29,060 nt of DNA from Candidatus Heimdallarchaeota archaeon LC_2 (GCA_001940725.1 MDVR01000027.1:1-29060), one strand, 5' to 3'. Shown: positions 1 to 8,535, counted from the first letter of the stretch. Numbers and translations: made by a program. The notes: generated by a model not told the origin, from the sequence alone.

Positions 1-546
1 TTCAGGACTTATTGAGTCGTAAAAGAGGTATGGAGTTTTAATTATTTCTAAAATAGTAAATAATTGATCTCCTGAAAATTCTGGTCGTATGTAAAATATT
101 GCATAGTTGCCATAATAACCGATTGGTCCCGCAGGGTTAATTATTTCGTGAAGTTTAGCTACTTCAATATTATTTGACGTAAATTCAACATCTAATTCGT
201 AATAATCGTTGAGTGGAATCGAAGACATAAGATCCAATATATCATTTAATGTAGCTATTGTCGGATCTGTAGAAGTAAAATCATATGTCAGAGAAACATT
301 AATATTTTGTTTTTCATATCGCAACATTCGCTGTTGGGGATCCTCTTGTGCCCAAATTGCTCTCATATAATGCAAAATGTTATCATAAAGGTGTTGATAA
401 AATCTCTGTTCTTTCAATGTCCTTTGCTCGTGTTGACGTATCCGTTCAAGTTGTTCCTTTAACGTTTCATTGTATAAATTTTGTGATGAATTAACTATGT
501 CTACATCTGATATCGCAAGCTCTGCCGACCTATCTACGGAAGTCAT
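1..546 (-). pseudogene. Second copy of the 3' third of the neighbouring gene, running off the window
   Basis: Positions 1-554 repeat 667-1220 with no difference that I can see. The offset is 666 bp, exactly 222 codons, so the copy stays in the reading frame of the upstream gene but lies behind its TGA stop at 556-558. The first in-frame ATG is at 544-546 and opens a reading frame (MTSVDRSAEL...) that continues to the window edge. It carries no N-terminal part of the parent protein, so it is either a truncated duplicate or an assembly product at a contig end. No promoter is visible in the short joint. Confidence 0.6.
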
Positions 547-554
547 CGATCCCA
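1..554. repeat. Direct repeat, copy B (identical to 667-1220)
   Basis: A 554-bp direct repeat with copies at 1-554 and 667-1220; line-by-line comparison shows no difference. The two copies diverge just after a shared CCCA. The repeat may extend left of the window. Confidence 0.9.
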
Positions 555-587
555 CTCAACGATTATTACGAATTAGATGTTGAATTT
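552..587. repeat. 36-bp inverted copy of gene-internal sequence at the duplication joint
   Basis: Positions 552-587 are the exact reverse complement of 181-216 and of 847-882. The segment contains the last nine or so codons and the TGA stop of the 754-residue gene, and it sits at the joint of the 666-bp tandem duplication. Short microhomology (CCA on one side, GAATTT on the other) is visible at its ends. This is the pattern expected of template switching, or of an amplification or assembly chimera. Confidence 0.85.
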
Positions 588-2820
588 GTAAAATAAAATC
601 ATCACCCAAGTTATTTATATCTATTTCCTCTCTATATTTTTTCAGCAACGGATCTATAATAGATGCTTCAGGACTTATTGAGTCGTAAAAGAGGTATGGA
701 GTTTTAATTATTTCTAAAATAGTAAATAATTGATCTCCTGAAAATTCTGGTCGTATGTAAAATATTGCATAGTTGCCATAATAACCGATTGGTCCCGCAG
801 GGTTAATTATTTCGTGAAGTTTAGCTACTTCAATATTATTTGACGTAAATTCAACATCTAATTCGTAATAATCGTTGAGTGGAATCGAAGACATAAGATC
901 CAATATATCATTTAATGTAGCTATTGTCGGATCTGTAGAAGTAAAATCATATGTCAGAGAAACATTAATATTTTGTTTTTCATATCGCAACATTCGCTGT
1001 TGGGGATCCTCTTGTGCCCAAATTGCTCTCATATAATGCAAAATGTTATCATAAAGGTGTTGATAAAATCTCTGTTCTTTCAATGTCCTTTGCTCGTGTT
1101 GACGTATCCGTTCAAGTTGTTCCTTTAACGTTTCATTGTATAAATTTTGTGATGAATTAACTATGTCTACATCTGATATCGCAAGCTCTGCCGACCTATC
1201 TACGGAAGTCATCGATCCCAGATGTTTAAGTGTGTCTTTTAATATAATATCAACTCGATCAAGTATATTTGTATCATTGGTAATTCGAATTTCTTGACTG
1301 ATTGAATTTAAAATCTCTCTAAAAGAATCATCTAGCAAAACCTTTGCAATTATCCAATCATTTCGTTTAACCCAGTCAAAACCAATTTCACTTGGTAATG
1401 GGATTTTTTCAGCTACCATAATTACATTGTGAACTTCGGCAAGACCAGTAAATATTTCATATTGTCTTTGCAACTTACTATAGACATACGTAACTGCAAT
1501 CTCATCATTTGGGTTCTGAATGTCTGATGAGATTGTTGCGTCGAATGTTTCATCCGTTTCCCTACTTACTATTACTTTAGTTTCATTTCTTGTTTTGTTT
1601 GCCATTTTCTGAGTTGACGAATTAATTTTACTACTCGTATCCTTGGATTTGTTTGAAGAATCACTTTTAACTCCTCCTGAAATTGTTGCACTACCAAAAC
1701 CAAATTTTGCTGAAACTTCAGAATCTATATTCCATCCAAATTGATCGGAAGTTTCAGTTATAAGTTCACTTGCCTCTTTTGATGTTTCTGTTGTTTCTGT
1801 CGTAGTCTCAACACTTTTAATATTTTCAGAATATTTTTTTGTTTTAGTTTTCCTAATAATTTTTGTAGAGATTTTTTCAATTTGTTTAGGTCCTAATGGG
1901 ATGGTCCTTACAATTTCTCCTCTTTGAGTTCCCAACGGCTTCCATTCCTGACGATAGATCAATCTCAGGCCGATATTATATGAAAATGGTTCGAACAACT
2001 TGAAAGGATATTCTGCAGGTAAAGAAATCTCAAGGGCCTTTTCCACCGAATTTTCGATAGTCACAGATAAATCCTCATCCAATTCTCTATCCACGGATGC
2101 ATATTCCTCAAATTCGTTAGACAATCTATCAAGGATCTCGACCCACATTAGCTCGATATCATCTACAACAGGAGGATAGGTTATTACTACGAAGTTCTTT
2201 TTAATGTGAATGAAAAATAACACAGCACCTCCAGCACGAATTGTAATTGACGATATTAATATCTCTTTTATACGCTTCAAAAATTCAAGTTTTAGAGTTT
2301 CTGTTTCCGCAAGATTATTACCTTCAATAAGGTAATACATTTCAATTAAATCAACAATCTGAAGTAGTCCTGAATCAAATATTGTATTCATGATAGAAGA
2401 AAATCGTTCCATAGATACGACCCACCAGCCATCAATGATTATACGTACATAGGATACTCCGTTTGTAACATAATAATCTAATTCAGGATGAATATTGGTA
2501 AAATGGGTTATTACCCAATATATTTGTGATCTTATCTTGTTACTAATATTCGTATATATTAATTGTGGAATATCAACCTCATCAAGATCTTCCAAGATGG
2601 AAGATTGAGTTGAGTCGCTAGTTCCTAGTTCTGCTGGGTAAATAAAATCTTCAATGTCTAAAAGGTATAGATATTGCACATAATCCCTCCATGCAATTTT
2701 ATCTAGCTGATATGAAGATGTAAGCAAATTTATTGTAGATTGAAGTGGATTGAATAAAGAACCCATTAAATCTAACATTTGAGGGTCTCTTAATGCATCT
2801 TCTGCTTCATTATTACTCAT
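556..2820 (-). CDS. Uncharacterised 754-residue protein with a Ser/Thr-rich central segment
   Basis: I do not recognise the family. There is no signal peptide. Residues about 288-303 carry the distinctive motif RQEWKPLGTQRGE, followed by IPLGPKQ. Residues about 335-400 are rich in Ser, Thr, Glu and Lys around a short Gly-rich, alternating segment (FGFGSATISGG). The block after it (NPNDEIAVTYVYSKLQRQYE) looks well conserved. Residues 560-640 are charged and probably helical. The Ser/Thr-rich flanks around an amphipathic beta-hairpin resemble the membrane-inserting region of some beta-pore-forming toxins, but that is only a resemblance. The ATG lies inside the end of the upstream gene (8-nt overlap), so the two are translationally coupled. 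The last codons and the stop come from a 36-bp inverted copy of the gene's own interior, so the native C-terminus may be lost. Confidence 0.75.
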   Translation of the reverse strand: MSNNEAEDALRDPQMLDLMGSLFNPLQSTINLLTSSYQLDKIAWRDYVQYLYLLDIEDFIYPAELGTSDSTQSSILEDLDEVDIPQLIYTNISNKIRSQIYWVITHFTNIHPELDYYVTNGVSYVRIIIDGWWVVSMERFSSIMNTIFDSGLLQIVDLIEMYYLIEGNNLAETETLKLEFLKRIKEILISSITIRAGGAVLFFIHIKKNFVVITYPPVVDDIELMWVEILDRLSNEFEEYASVDRELDEDLSVTIENSVEKALEISLPAEYPFKLFEPFSYNIGLRLIYRQEWKPLGTQRGEIVRTIPLGPKQIEKISTKIIRKTKTKKYSENIKSVETTTETTETSKEASELITETSDQFGWNIDSEVSAKFGFGSATISGGVKSDSSNKSKDTSSKINSSTQKMANKTRNETKVIVSRETDETFDATISSDIQNPNDEIAVTYVYSKLQRQYEIFTGLAEVHNVIMVAEKIPLPSEIGFDWVKRNDWIIAKVLLDDSFREILNSISQEIRITNDTNILDRVDIILKDTLKHLGSMTSVDRSAELAISDVDIVNSSQNLYNETLKEQLERIRQHEQRTLKEQRFYQHLYDNILHYMRAIWAQEDPQQRMLRYEKQNINVSLTYDFTSTDPTIATLNDILDLMSSIPLNDYYELDVEFTSNNIEVAKLHEIINPAGPIGYYGNYAIFYIRPEFSGDQLFTILEIIKTPYLFYDSISPEASIIDPLLKKYREEIDINNLGDDFILQIQHLIRNNR
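667..1220. repeat. Direct repeat, copy A (inside the 754-residue gene)
   Basis: This is the partner of 1-554. It encodes roughly residues 534-718 of the 754-residue protein. The 666-bp period keeps the frame. Confidence 0.9.
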
Positions 2821-3754
2821 TATTTACTCCCTCACTATTAACTTGGTCACCATTAGTTTTGTCATGATTCCCGTTTCTAGGATTGATGCGATTAATTTTT
2901 TTCGATTTTCTAATAATAGTTCTTTCAAAAGATCTTTCCAATGAACTTGACATTTTTGGAAAATATAAAATTAAATCAAATCCACTATAAGATTTTCCTT
3001 TTTCAGTTCTTTTACTCTCAATCTTGGGTTCGAAAATATTCTCCACTGTTTTAACTAACATATCTTCACGATCATCAACTCTTGCCTGTTCAAAGATTTT
3101 TAAAATGTCATCACGATCAAATACGATATTATTTTTTTGAAAATGTAACCCGAATTGATCATATTGAGAAATAGGCTTATTCTCTGAATCAATCGGATTT
3201 CTCTCAGCAATTTTTATAACGCCTATTTTCATACTTTTATCACGAGAAATGAAGTAAATTCCTGATTTACTTGAAAGATCACTAATGAATTCCTTTGCCT
3301 CATTGTAATATCCAAATTTAATCAATTTAAATAATTCAGGGATTATATCATTTCCCTTAATTTTTGATCTGATGTTTTCGTCAATATACAGAGGTAATTT
3401 TGCTGTAACCGTCTTTTGATTTATCTTTGAATTGGCAGTTTGCAGCATTGCGTCATATTCAGCTAATTTAGTCAAGTATGTTGGATCTTTTTCACCTAAC
3501 TTTTTTACCGTTGATGCTAAATTAAGTTTTAATTCCTCAATATTGTAAGGGTTAAAATCGACCTTAGCTGTGTAATTAATTGCTATTTTACGTTTCCTGT
3601 CAACCGTGTTTTTATTGAGTTTTGTCTTTAAATTATTCGTTACACTTCTTATTTCTATCTTTCTTCTGTCTGAATAACTGGTTTTAGCCTGTTTTGCTGG
3701 GTCCTTTTTTGATCTAAAATTGATAAACCTAGATATACCTATTCCCCCAGACAA
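2813..3754 (-). CDS. Uncharacterised 313-residue basic protein, first gene of the operon
   Basis: The start is TTG; the two ATG codons just upstream (3762-3767) are out of frame. The N-terminus is strongly basic and the C-terminus is polar and Asn/Lys/Arg-rich (disordered). The central part (about residues 110-250) looks folded, with segments such as GYYNEAKEFISDL and KSGIYFISRDKS. There is no signal peptide or membrane helix and no motif I can name. It overlaps the start of the 754-residue gene by 8 nt, so the two proteins probably act together. A TATA-like stretch (ACTATAAATAAT on the minus strand) lies near 3767-3779, which is only about 20 nt from the TTG, so the exact start is uncertain. 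Confidence 0.65.
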   Translation of the reverse strand: MSGGIGISRFINFRSKKDPAKQAKTSYSDRRKIEIRSVTNNLKTKLNKNTVDRKRKIAINYTAKVDFNPYNIEELKLNLASTVKKLGEKDPTYLTKLAEYDAMLQTANSKINQKTVTAKLPLYIDENIRSKIKGNDIIPELFKLIKFGYYNEAKEFISDLSSKSGIYFISRDKSMKIGVIKIAERNPIDSENKPISQYDQFGLHFQKNNIVFDRDDILKIFEQARVDDREDMLVKTVENIFEPKIESKRTEKGKSYSGFDLILYFPKMSSSLERSFERTIIRKSKKINRINPRNGNHDKTNGDQVNSEGVNNE

Positions 3755-3897
3755 GTAAAGTCATCATATTATTTATAGTTTCTCCCTATCATGTGATGCT
3801 ATAAAATTGATAGCAATCAATCGAAAAGGTGCAACATTTGATTTTTCGCTTCGATTGACGTATCAATCGATTGTTTCCTTTAATAATTAATGAGACA

Positions 3898-4983
3898 TCA
3901 ACTCCTTGAAAAATTTATGAGCGTTTGCTCATAAAATTGACATGCTGTTTGCATGTCAAGTATTGAAGGTTTCTTGCCAAAGAAACGTTCTTGGGGAGTC
4001 ATTTTTGTTGTAGAATGCACCCTAGCAGTGTTGTAGTAGTCTCTCCATGCATCAAATGCAAATTGCAGTTGATGTATATCTTTTGTAAAAACGAGGTCTC
4101 TGACCTCGTGTTGCAGACTCTGCTGCATCTTCTCCACTTTGCCACATGTTTCTGGGTGTCGAATACGGGATCTGATACTTCTGATCCCGTATTTCGCAAG
4201 AAAGTCTCTGAATTTCTTGGTCAGTTTTCCAGATGGATTATGGATGTATTGACTCCCATTATCATGCAATATGGCTTCTGGAACGCCATATTGCTTGACT
4301 AATTTCTCAAGCAAATCAATCCATGATTGAGTGGACTGATTATCTGAGATTTTACTGGCCAAGCAAAATCTGGAGTGGTCATCGACCACGTTGAAAGCGT
4401 ACAGCTTTCCAGGTTTGTAAAATGGTCCCACATTATCAATTTGCCACAGTTCATTTGGTTTAGACCTTTCAAATCTTTTGTAAATTTGCTTTTTCTTTCT
4501 CATATTTCTTTTGAGACGGGATTTACCAATCCGTCTCAAAAAATAATGAGTTGTTGATTCAGGTAATTTCTGCTGAAATTCAACAGAAATCATTGTTGAG
4601 ATAGTTTTAGCAGATATTTGCAATTCTCGTAACTCTTCAATCCTGAACTTTATCTGGGAATCAAGTCGAGGACCCTTTGGTCCTCGTTTCCTGGGAATGA
4701 TCCCAACAATTCCAAATTGGTGAAATCTTTTGATTTTACGATAAAATGTTGATCTAGGAATTCTAAATTTCTCACAAATTGACGAAACCGTCAATTCGTG
4801 CCATTTACTCTGAGGATCGAGACGATCCTCAATGGCTTGACAAAGAGAAATAAATTCTCTGAGTCTGCGCTTTCGATTAAGGACTTGCGTGATTCGAAGC
4901 ATTAGCAACTCCGGTTCTGCGGGTCCTACTACTTGTTTTTGTAATATCTGGGTGACATGTTTTTCAATAATCACATGTCTCAA
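3898..4983 (-). CDS. IS481-family DDE transposase
   Basis: A 361-residue transposase that cuts and joins DNA at the element ends. A helix-turn-helix lies at about residues 62-95 (SSICEKFRIPRSTFYRKIKR), followed by a basic GPKGPR linker. The integrase core has the catalytic triad D183 (WQIDNVGP), D241 (ILHDNGSQ) and E284 (TCGKVEKM), plus the DDHSR motif at 201-205 typical of the IS481/Rve group. The D-to-E spacing is 42 residues, longer than the common 35, because of extra residues after DNGSQ. The frame is open from start to stop, so the gene may be active. Its oddest property is at the nucleotide level: at least 18 perfect stem-loops lie inside the coding sequence (separate entry). Confidence 0.92.
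   Translation of the reverse strand: MRHVIIEKHVTQILQKQVVGPAEPELLMLRITQVLNRKRRLREFISLCQAIEDRLDPQSKWHELTVSSICEKFRIPRSTFYRKIKRFHQFGIVGIIPRKRGPKGPRLDSQIKFRIEELRELQISAKTISTMISVEFQQKLPESTTHYFLRRIGKSRLKRNMRKKKQIYKRFERSKPNELWQIDNVGPFYKPGKLYAFNVVDDHSRFCLASKISDNQSTQSWIDLLEKLVKQYGVPEAILHDNGSQYIHNPSGKLTKKFRDFLAKYGIRSIRSRIRHPETCGKVEKMQQSLQHEVRDLVFTKDIHQLQFAFDAWRDYYNTARVHSTTKMTPQERFFGKKPSILDMQTACQFYEQTLINFSRS
3914..4979. repeat. Array of perfect stem-loops inside the transposase gene
   Basis: Perfect inverted repeats with loops of 3-12 nt. Stems of 7 bp or more are at 3914-3935 (9 bp), 3937-3959 (9), 3969-3986 (7), 4091-4109 (8), 4162-4193 (11), 4266-4294 (10), 4509-4541 (11), 4566-4590 (7), 4667-4686 (8), 4777-4796 (8, plus an outer CAC/GTG), 4811-4831 (9, plus an outer CCATT/AATGG) and 4954-4979 (7). 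Stems of 6 bp are at 4316-4330, 4348-4370, 4375-4389, 4393-4409, 4733-4747 and 4844-4860. They occur throughout the gene and lie in the open reading frame, so the protein sequence must accommodate them. Confidence 0.9.
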
Positions 4984-5154
4984 AAATTGTTAAGTTAGAT
5001 AACCAATCGAACAAGTGGAATATTTGATCGATCTACGATTATTGGATCAATGTTGTGATCATATAATTTGATACAATGCTCTTGCTAGGTGTAAACTAAC
5101 TTAAGTTAAAAAATCAGATTCTAAAACCATCCAACTTTCTAATAAATAATTTCC
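4984..5154. other. Non-coding flank of the insertion sequence
   Basis: No gene seen. It holds the candidate right end of the IS (5036-5051), a GATCA/TGATC pair nearby, and a perfect 12-bp palindrome TAACTTAAGTTA at 5097-5108. Confidence 0.5.
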
Positions 5155-5298
5155 TCATTTATTTTTGGTTGTTAGAGTTACAGGATCTAACCATTTTGAA
5201 ATTGATGAATAAATTCTAATTATTTTGTAACCTCGAAGTTCAATAGCAATCCGTGCTTTTTGCAATGATTTTTCGTTGGAGATTGGAAATTTTACCAT
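5155..5298 (-). CDS. Small ORF, 47 residues, hypothetical
   Basis: ATG at 5296-5298, TGA at 5155-5157. The product starts MVKFPISNEKSL and contains RIAIELRGYKIIRIYSSI, which reads like a compact alpha/beta fold rather than random sequence. An in-frame stop lies five codons upstream of the ATG, so it is not simply the tail of a longer gene. It sits between the insertion sequence and the first intergenic element of the island. Function unknown; it may be a remnant. Confidence 0.35.
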   Translation of the reverse strand: MVKFPISNEKSLQKARIAIELRGYKIIRIYSSISKWLDPVTLTTKNK

Positions 5299-5336
5299 TC
5301 GATTCAAAACTCACCGTAAGTAAAGTTACTTTCATA

Positions 5337-5420
5337 TTTTCAATGTTCTAGCTCTCGAGCATCACTAATATATTCGATTAATTGCAGATAATTAAGTCTA
5401 TATGTAACTTAAGGTTGCCC
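5337..5420 (-). repeat. Island intergenic element, copy 1
   Basis: One member of the element family that separates the genes of the 5.3-14.2 kb island. Positions 5381-5420 match 10561-10600 in 33 of 40 bases (shared core TATGTAACTTAA plus GCCC). It ends 27 nt from the stop codon of the minus-strand gene at 5448. Confidence 0.6.
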
Positions 5421-5447
5421 CGAGAGAATTCCTTTGGATCTAATATA

Positions 5448-6482
5448 TTACCCACGTTTACTCCTATAATAATCAATTATCATATCAGATAAATTACCAT
5501 AGGGATAAAGTCTTGAAGCCCAAATCTCAAACTTTTTGAGATCTTGTTTGATAGCATTTAATTCTATGTTTATCTTTGTTGGATTCCCTTCGTTGAATAA
5601 TTCTTCCAAATTATGTTGACTAAAATTTTTGAGTAAAACACTTATCTTATGGATTTGAGCTACTCCATTTCCTACGTTGGGATTTGTAGTCTGAATTCCT
5701 CCTGTTTTTGACCAATTTCTATAACTGCTCAAGGCATTATTTAATTGCTGAGTTTGCCCGGTTAGTTTGTTCATTGCTGACGTAAAGTGTCCAAAATCAT
5801 ATGTTTCAGCAATTGATTTATCAGTAATATTTTTTCCATCTTGGCAAATTTGGTTAATCCGAACATTAATGAGACGATTAAATTCTTCATGACTTTGATG
5901 CTTCAACTTCCCAATTCTTGAGTAGACATCCTCCCATCTATCTTGGTTCATCAATCCATTGAGTTCGAAAGCGTCTTCGGTAGCCCCGTTAATTCTCACA
6001 ATATCCAGTCTTCTTTTGAACGAATTAACTTCCCATAGCAAAATGAGAAAAACAACGAATGTAAACACTATTAATATTTGTCTTATTCTAGTTTCAAATT
6101 TAGAAAGCGATGACCATTCAAAAATAAATGGAGTAATTAATTGCTTCTGTTTTATAAGTAGAATAAGAGAGGCTAAGAAATATCGACTATTACTCACTAA
6201 TTTTATTCTGTAAGTCTTCCAATGTTCACTTGTCCATGCATAATAATAACCTCCAATATTTGTAAAATTCTTAATCCTATCCATTGTGTTAAAAATAAAA
6301 ATAGTAAGACCTGTCCACATAAAACTTAGCAATAGACCTATACCAGAACTTAAAATTAGGAATGGGACTAAACTATCATCTTCATTTATTTGAATTATTC
6401 TTGTAGTAATTGCAAAGGATAGGATTAATGTCGCACCTATATCCTCTCTGCCTGGTGATGATTTTAGGAATTGTATACTCAT
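5448..6482 (-). CDS. Uncharacterised membrane protein, 344 residues
   Basis: The N-terminal half is membranous, with hydrophobic stretches at about residues 16-32, 38-64, 101-112 and 136-152. Residues 155-344 form a soluble, mostly helical domain with no motif I recognise (segments LNGLMNQDRWEDVYSRIGKL and NALSSYRNWSKTGG). On the minus strand a TATA-like AAAAATATAA lies at 6501-6510, about 24 nt before the ATG at 6482, so the mRNA is probably leaderless. It diverges from the membrane protein at 6740, which has the same plan (N-terminal helices, long soluble C-terminus). The two may work together, but no sequence similarity is obvious. It is bounded by intergenic elements on both sides. Confidence 0.7.
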   Translation of the reverse strand: MSIQFLKSSPGREDIGATLILSFAITTRIIQINEDDSLVPFLILSSGIGLLLSFMWTGLTIFIFNTMDRIKNFTNIGGYYYAWTSEHWKTYRIKLVSNSRYFLASLILLIKQKQLITPFIFEWSSLSKFETRIRQILIVFTFVVFLILLWEVNSFKRRLDIVRINGATEDAFELNGLMNQDRWEDVYSRIGKLKHQSHEEFNRLINVRINQICQDGKNITDKSIAETYDFGHFTSAMNKLTGQTQQLNNALSSYRNWSKTGGIQTTNPNVGNGVAQIHKISVLLKNFSQHNLEELFNEGNPTKINIELNAIKQDLKKFEIWASRLYPYGNLSDMIIDYYRSKRG

Positions 6483-6500
6483 ACGAGAATGATTTACGAG

Positions 6501-6510
6501 TTATATTTTT
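6501..6510 (-). promoter_or_regulatory. TATA box for the 344-residue membrane protein
   Basis: AAAAATATAA on the minus strand, about 24 nt from the ATG at 6482. This spacing puts the transcription start at or next to the start codon. Confidence 0.5.
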
Positions 6511-6575
6511 CCTTTATTGATTAATTCTGTTCAATCTATATTTAGTTTAAATAAAATTCCACTTTCTAAATAATA

Positions 6576-6640
6576 TTTTCGGTTAGCTCTATCTTTACGT
6601 AAATCAATTATTCTAATAATCTTTTAATTAACCATCTAGA
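6576..6640 (-). repeat. Island intergenic element, copy 2
   Basis: Positions 6576-6599 match 14093-14116 in 22 of 24 bases (core TAGCTCTATCTTT). A GGTTA at 6581 and a TAACC ending at 6633 could pair. It lies between two divergent genes. Confidence 0.6.
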
Positions 6641-6706
6641 AGAGTTTTACAGTTGAATCTCAAAAATTTAATCGTAATATGGAAAATGAACTAAATATGG
6701 CTAAAA

Positions 6707-6719
6707 CAATATATAAAAT
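6707..6719 (+). promoter_or_regulatory. TATA box for the 557-residue membrane protein
   Basis: CAATATATAAAAT, centred about 26 nt before the ATG at 6740. This is consistent with a leaderless transcript. Confidence 0.6.
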
Positions 6720-6739
6720 TATTAACTTTTCCCAAATCA

Positions 6740-8413
6740 ATGAGCACGGAGTTATTACCAAAAGTATCCCAGACAAAATTATTAGGATCATTGATATTCT
6801 TCTTTTTTACTTTGATTATAATTTTTTTAGTAAATCTAACATCAGATATTAACTTTCTTAGCGTTGGCATTTTATTTGGTGCTTTATTTTTCTCCAGTAT
6901 AATATCGTCCATTATCTATGAAAGCACAATTATTCAAAAGCTGGGATCGTATCTTTCATATGGATATATTTATCTCAATAAATCTGCTAAAATGCATAAA
7001 CAAATATGGTGGGTTCCTGTAATAAATCCAAATAGAAAATCAATCATATTTAATTCTCCTAATTCATATTCAAAATATCCTTGGATACAAAAGTTTGATG
7101 ACATAGTTTTTGGAAAATTTATATACGGAATCTCAATTGGAATCATTGGGTGGATTATTATATTCAAAGGAAATGAGCTTCTACAGCTATTCTTAGGAGA
7201 ACCCGTTGTTTTCCCTTCCAAAATTGTTTTTGGGAGTTTCATTTTCATGGGTGGCGTGTTAATTTGTATCCTCAGTTTAAGAAGATTAGTCAGAGAGCAC
7301 TTTGAAGAAAGATTTGGATTGATCTGGTATACAAACTCTCTAGCTGTCAATCAAAATATTTCAATGAATCAACAATCGCCAAATCTGATTGAGGTTATTA
7401 GAAAGGACATGAAAAATTTCATTTTAATCGAGGATTGGAGAGGTTTACTTTTTTATGGTCTCGAAAACATAACAGAAGTATTAAATTCATACTTTAATGA
7501 CATTCTTAACAAATGGCCAATACAAAAATTTGTTCAGGAAAATATCGATTCAATTGCATTATATTTTGATATTTCAAATATTGAAGATGCTATGAATTTT
7601 AGTTCACATTCTCTATTTGCTAAGACAAAAAACTCCTCATATATCCAAACCCTACCATTTAATCACCAAAAAGATTCTAATTATGCATTAATATCAATAG
7701 CTTTTGGAAAAGATACATACCAAGGTCAAATAAAAAAGAATTTAGAAGAAATAGAAAAATTACTAACCAACTTAGGTTACTTAGATTCATTTTTGATTAG
7801 TTTAGTTAGTAATATTTTATCAAGTGAATTGTTAATTGATGAAAAAGATTCAACAATAGGAATCGAAATTTCTAAAATCATCAATCTTCCTGATAATTAT
7901 ACTCAACTATTATATTCTTTACAACCAGAGTTGAATGTCTCATATGATAAAATGTTAGGGGATATAAAAAACAGCAATCAGACATTTAATTCATTACGTC
8001 TTCAAATTTATTTTGTATCATTAATTTCAATAACCATAGTAAATCAAAAATTAGAACTCTCTGACCTTAAGGAATTGAAGTATCTTTTCAGAGGTAGGTT
8101 TGTCTCCACTTCATTCAATTTACGTAAAAATGGAGATCCTTTGCGATTCCTAAGAAAGAGAAATTTTATGGAAAAGAGTGCTTTAGTATTTCTCCAAAAC
8201 GAGTACAGGAAAAATATTCCGCACTGGATAAGTACTGGCCTTAATAGGCTACTTAGAGATAGTATAGGTTCTTTAAGTGCCATAAAGATTGAGTATGTTA
8301 TAGCGTCGCTTCTTCGCTATAGAAAAAGTCAGTTTTTGGACCTTCAAGATCTATTAGTTCATTTAACTGATAAACTGAAGTATTTACGTTATGAAATACG
8401 ATCGGAGATATAA
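6740..8413 (+). CDS. Uncharacterised membrane protein, 557 residues
   Basis: Four hydrophobic stretches at about residues 14-33, 40-60, 126-143 and 163-182 suggest an N-terminal membrane domain of two hairpins. The remaining 370 residues are soluble and mostly helical, with no P-loop, nuclease or other motif I recognise. A strong TATA box about 26 nt upstream supports this start and a leaderless mRNA. The gene converges with the Septu operon, with an intergenic element (8431-8492) between the two stops. Near its 3' end a 7-bp perfect stem (TATAGCG/CGCTATA, about 8300-8322) lies inside the coding sequence. Function unknown; a membrane component of an accessory or defence unit is possible from context only. 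Confidence 0.75.
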   Translation: MSTELLPKVSQTKLLGSLIFFFFTLIIIFLVNLTSDINFLSVGILFGALFFSSIISSIIYESTIIQKLGSYLSYGYIYLNKSAKMHKQIWWVPVINPNRKSIIFNSPNSYSKYPWIQKFDDIVFGKFIYGISIGIIGWIIIFKGNELLQLFLGEPVVFPSKIVFGSFIFMGGVLICILSLRRLVREHFEERFGLIWYTNSLAVNQNISMNQQSPNLIEVIRKDMKNFILIEDWRGLLFYGLENITEVLNSYFNDILNKWPIQKFVQENIDSIALYFDISNIEDAMNFSSHSLFAKTKNSSYIQTLPFNHQKDSNYALISIAFGKDTYQGQIKKNLEEIEKLLTNLGYLDSFLISLVSNILSSELLIDEKDSTIGIEISKIINLPDNYTQLLYSLQPELNVSYDKMLGDIKNSNQTFNSLRLQIYFVSLISITIVNQKLELSDLKELKYLFRGRFVSTSFNLRKNGDPLRFLRKRNFMEKSALVFLQNEYRKNIPHWISTGLNRLLRDSIGSLSAIKIEYVIASLLRYRKSQFLDLQDLLVHLTDKLKYLRYEIRSEI

Positions 8414-8430
8414 TAAGCATGAATTGATTA

Positions 8431-8492
8431 TTTTCGACTAACTCTCTAAACAGCTATATTATTAAATTACAGATAGTTAGGTCTAAATGAAA
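8431..8492 (-). repeat. Island intergenic element, copy 3
   Basis: Positions 8431-8477 match 10526-10572 in 38 of 47 bases. Read on the minus strand, the outer arms GACCTAACTATCT and AGAGAGTTAGTC can form an imperfect stem with one bulged base and one mismatch. The element lies 43 nt beyond the ptuB stop codon. Confidence 0.65.
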
Positions 8493-8535
8493 TCGATTGA
8501 TCGAGGATAATCATCACACCAGTAAATCAATTGCA

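Larger units (their letters stand above)
3806..5051 (-). mobile_element. IS481-type insertion sequence, ends provisional
   Basis: One intact DDE transposase gene with about 90 bp (3' side) and 70 bp (5' side) of flank. The best candidate terminal inverted repeats are ATTGATAGCAATCAATCG at 3806-3823 and CGATTATTGGATCAAT at 5036-5051, which match with two small gaps. I see no convincing target-site duplication, so the ends are tentative. The left flank also holds two perfect hairpins (3806-3821, 6-bp stem; 3851-3870, 8-bp stem), continuing the stem-loop pattern of the coding region. The element lies just upstream of the minus-strand operon at 556-3754. Confidence 0.6.

Noticed and set aside
3991..4302. 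Open frame of 103 codons on the plus strand within the transposase gene
   Set aside because: It is the antisense shadow of a clear DDE transposase. Its length follows from the stem-loop-rich sequence, and the product has no recognisable features.
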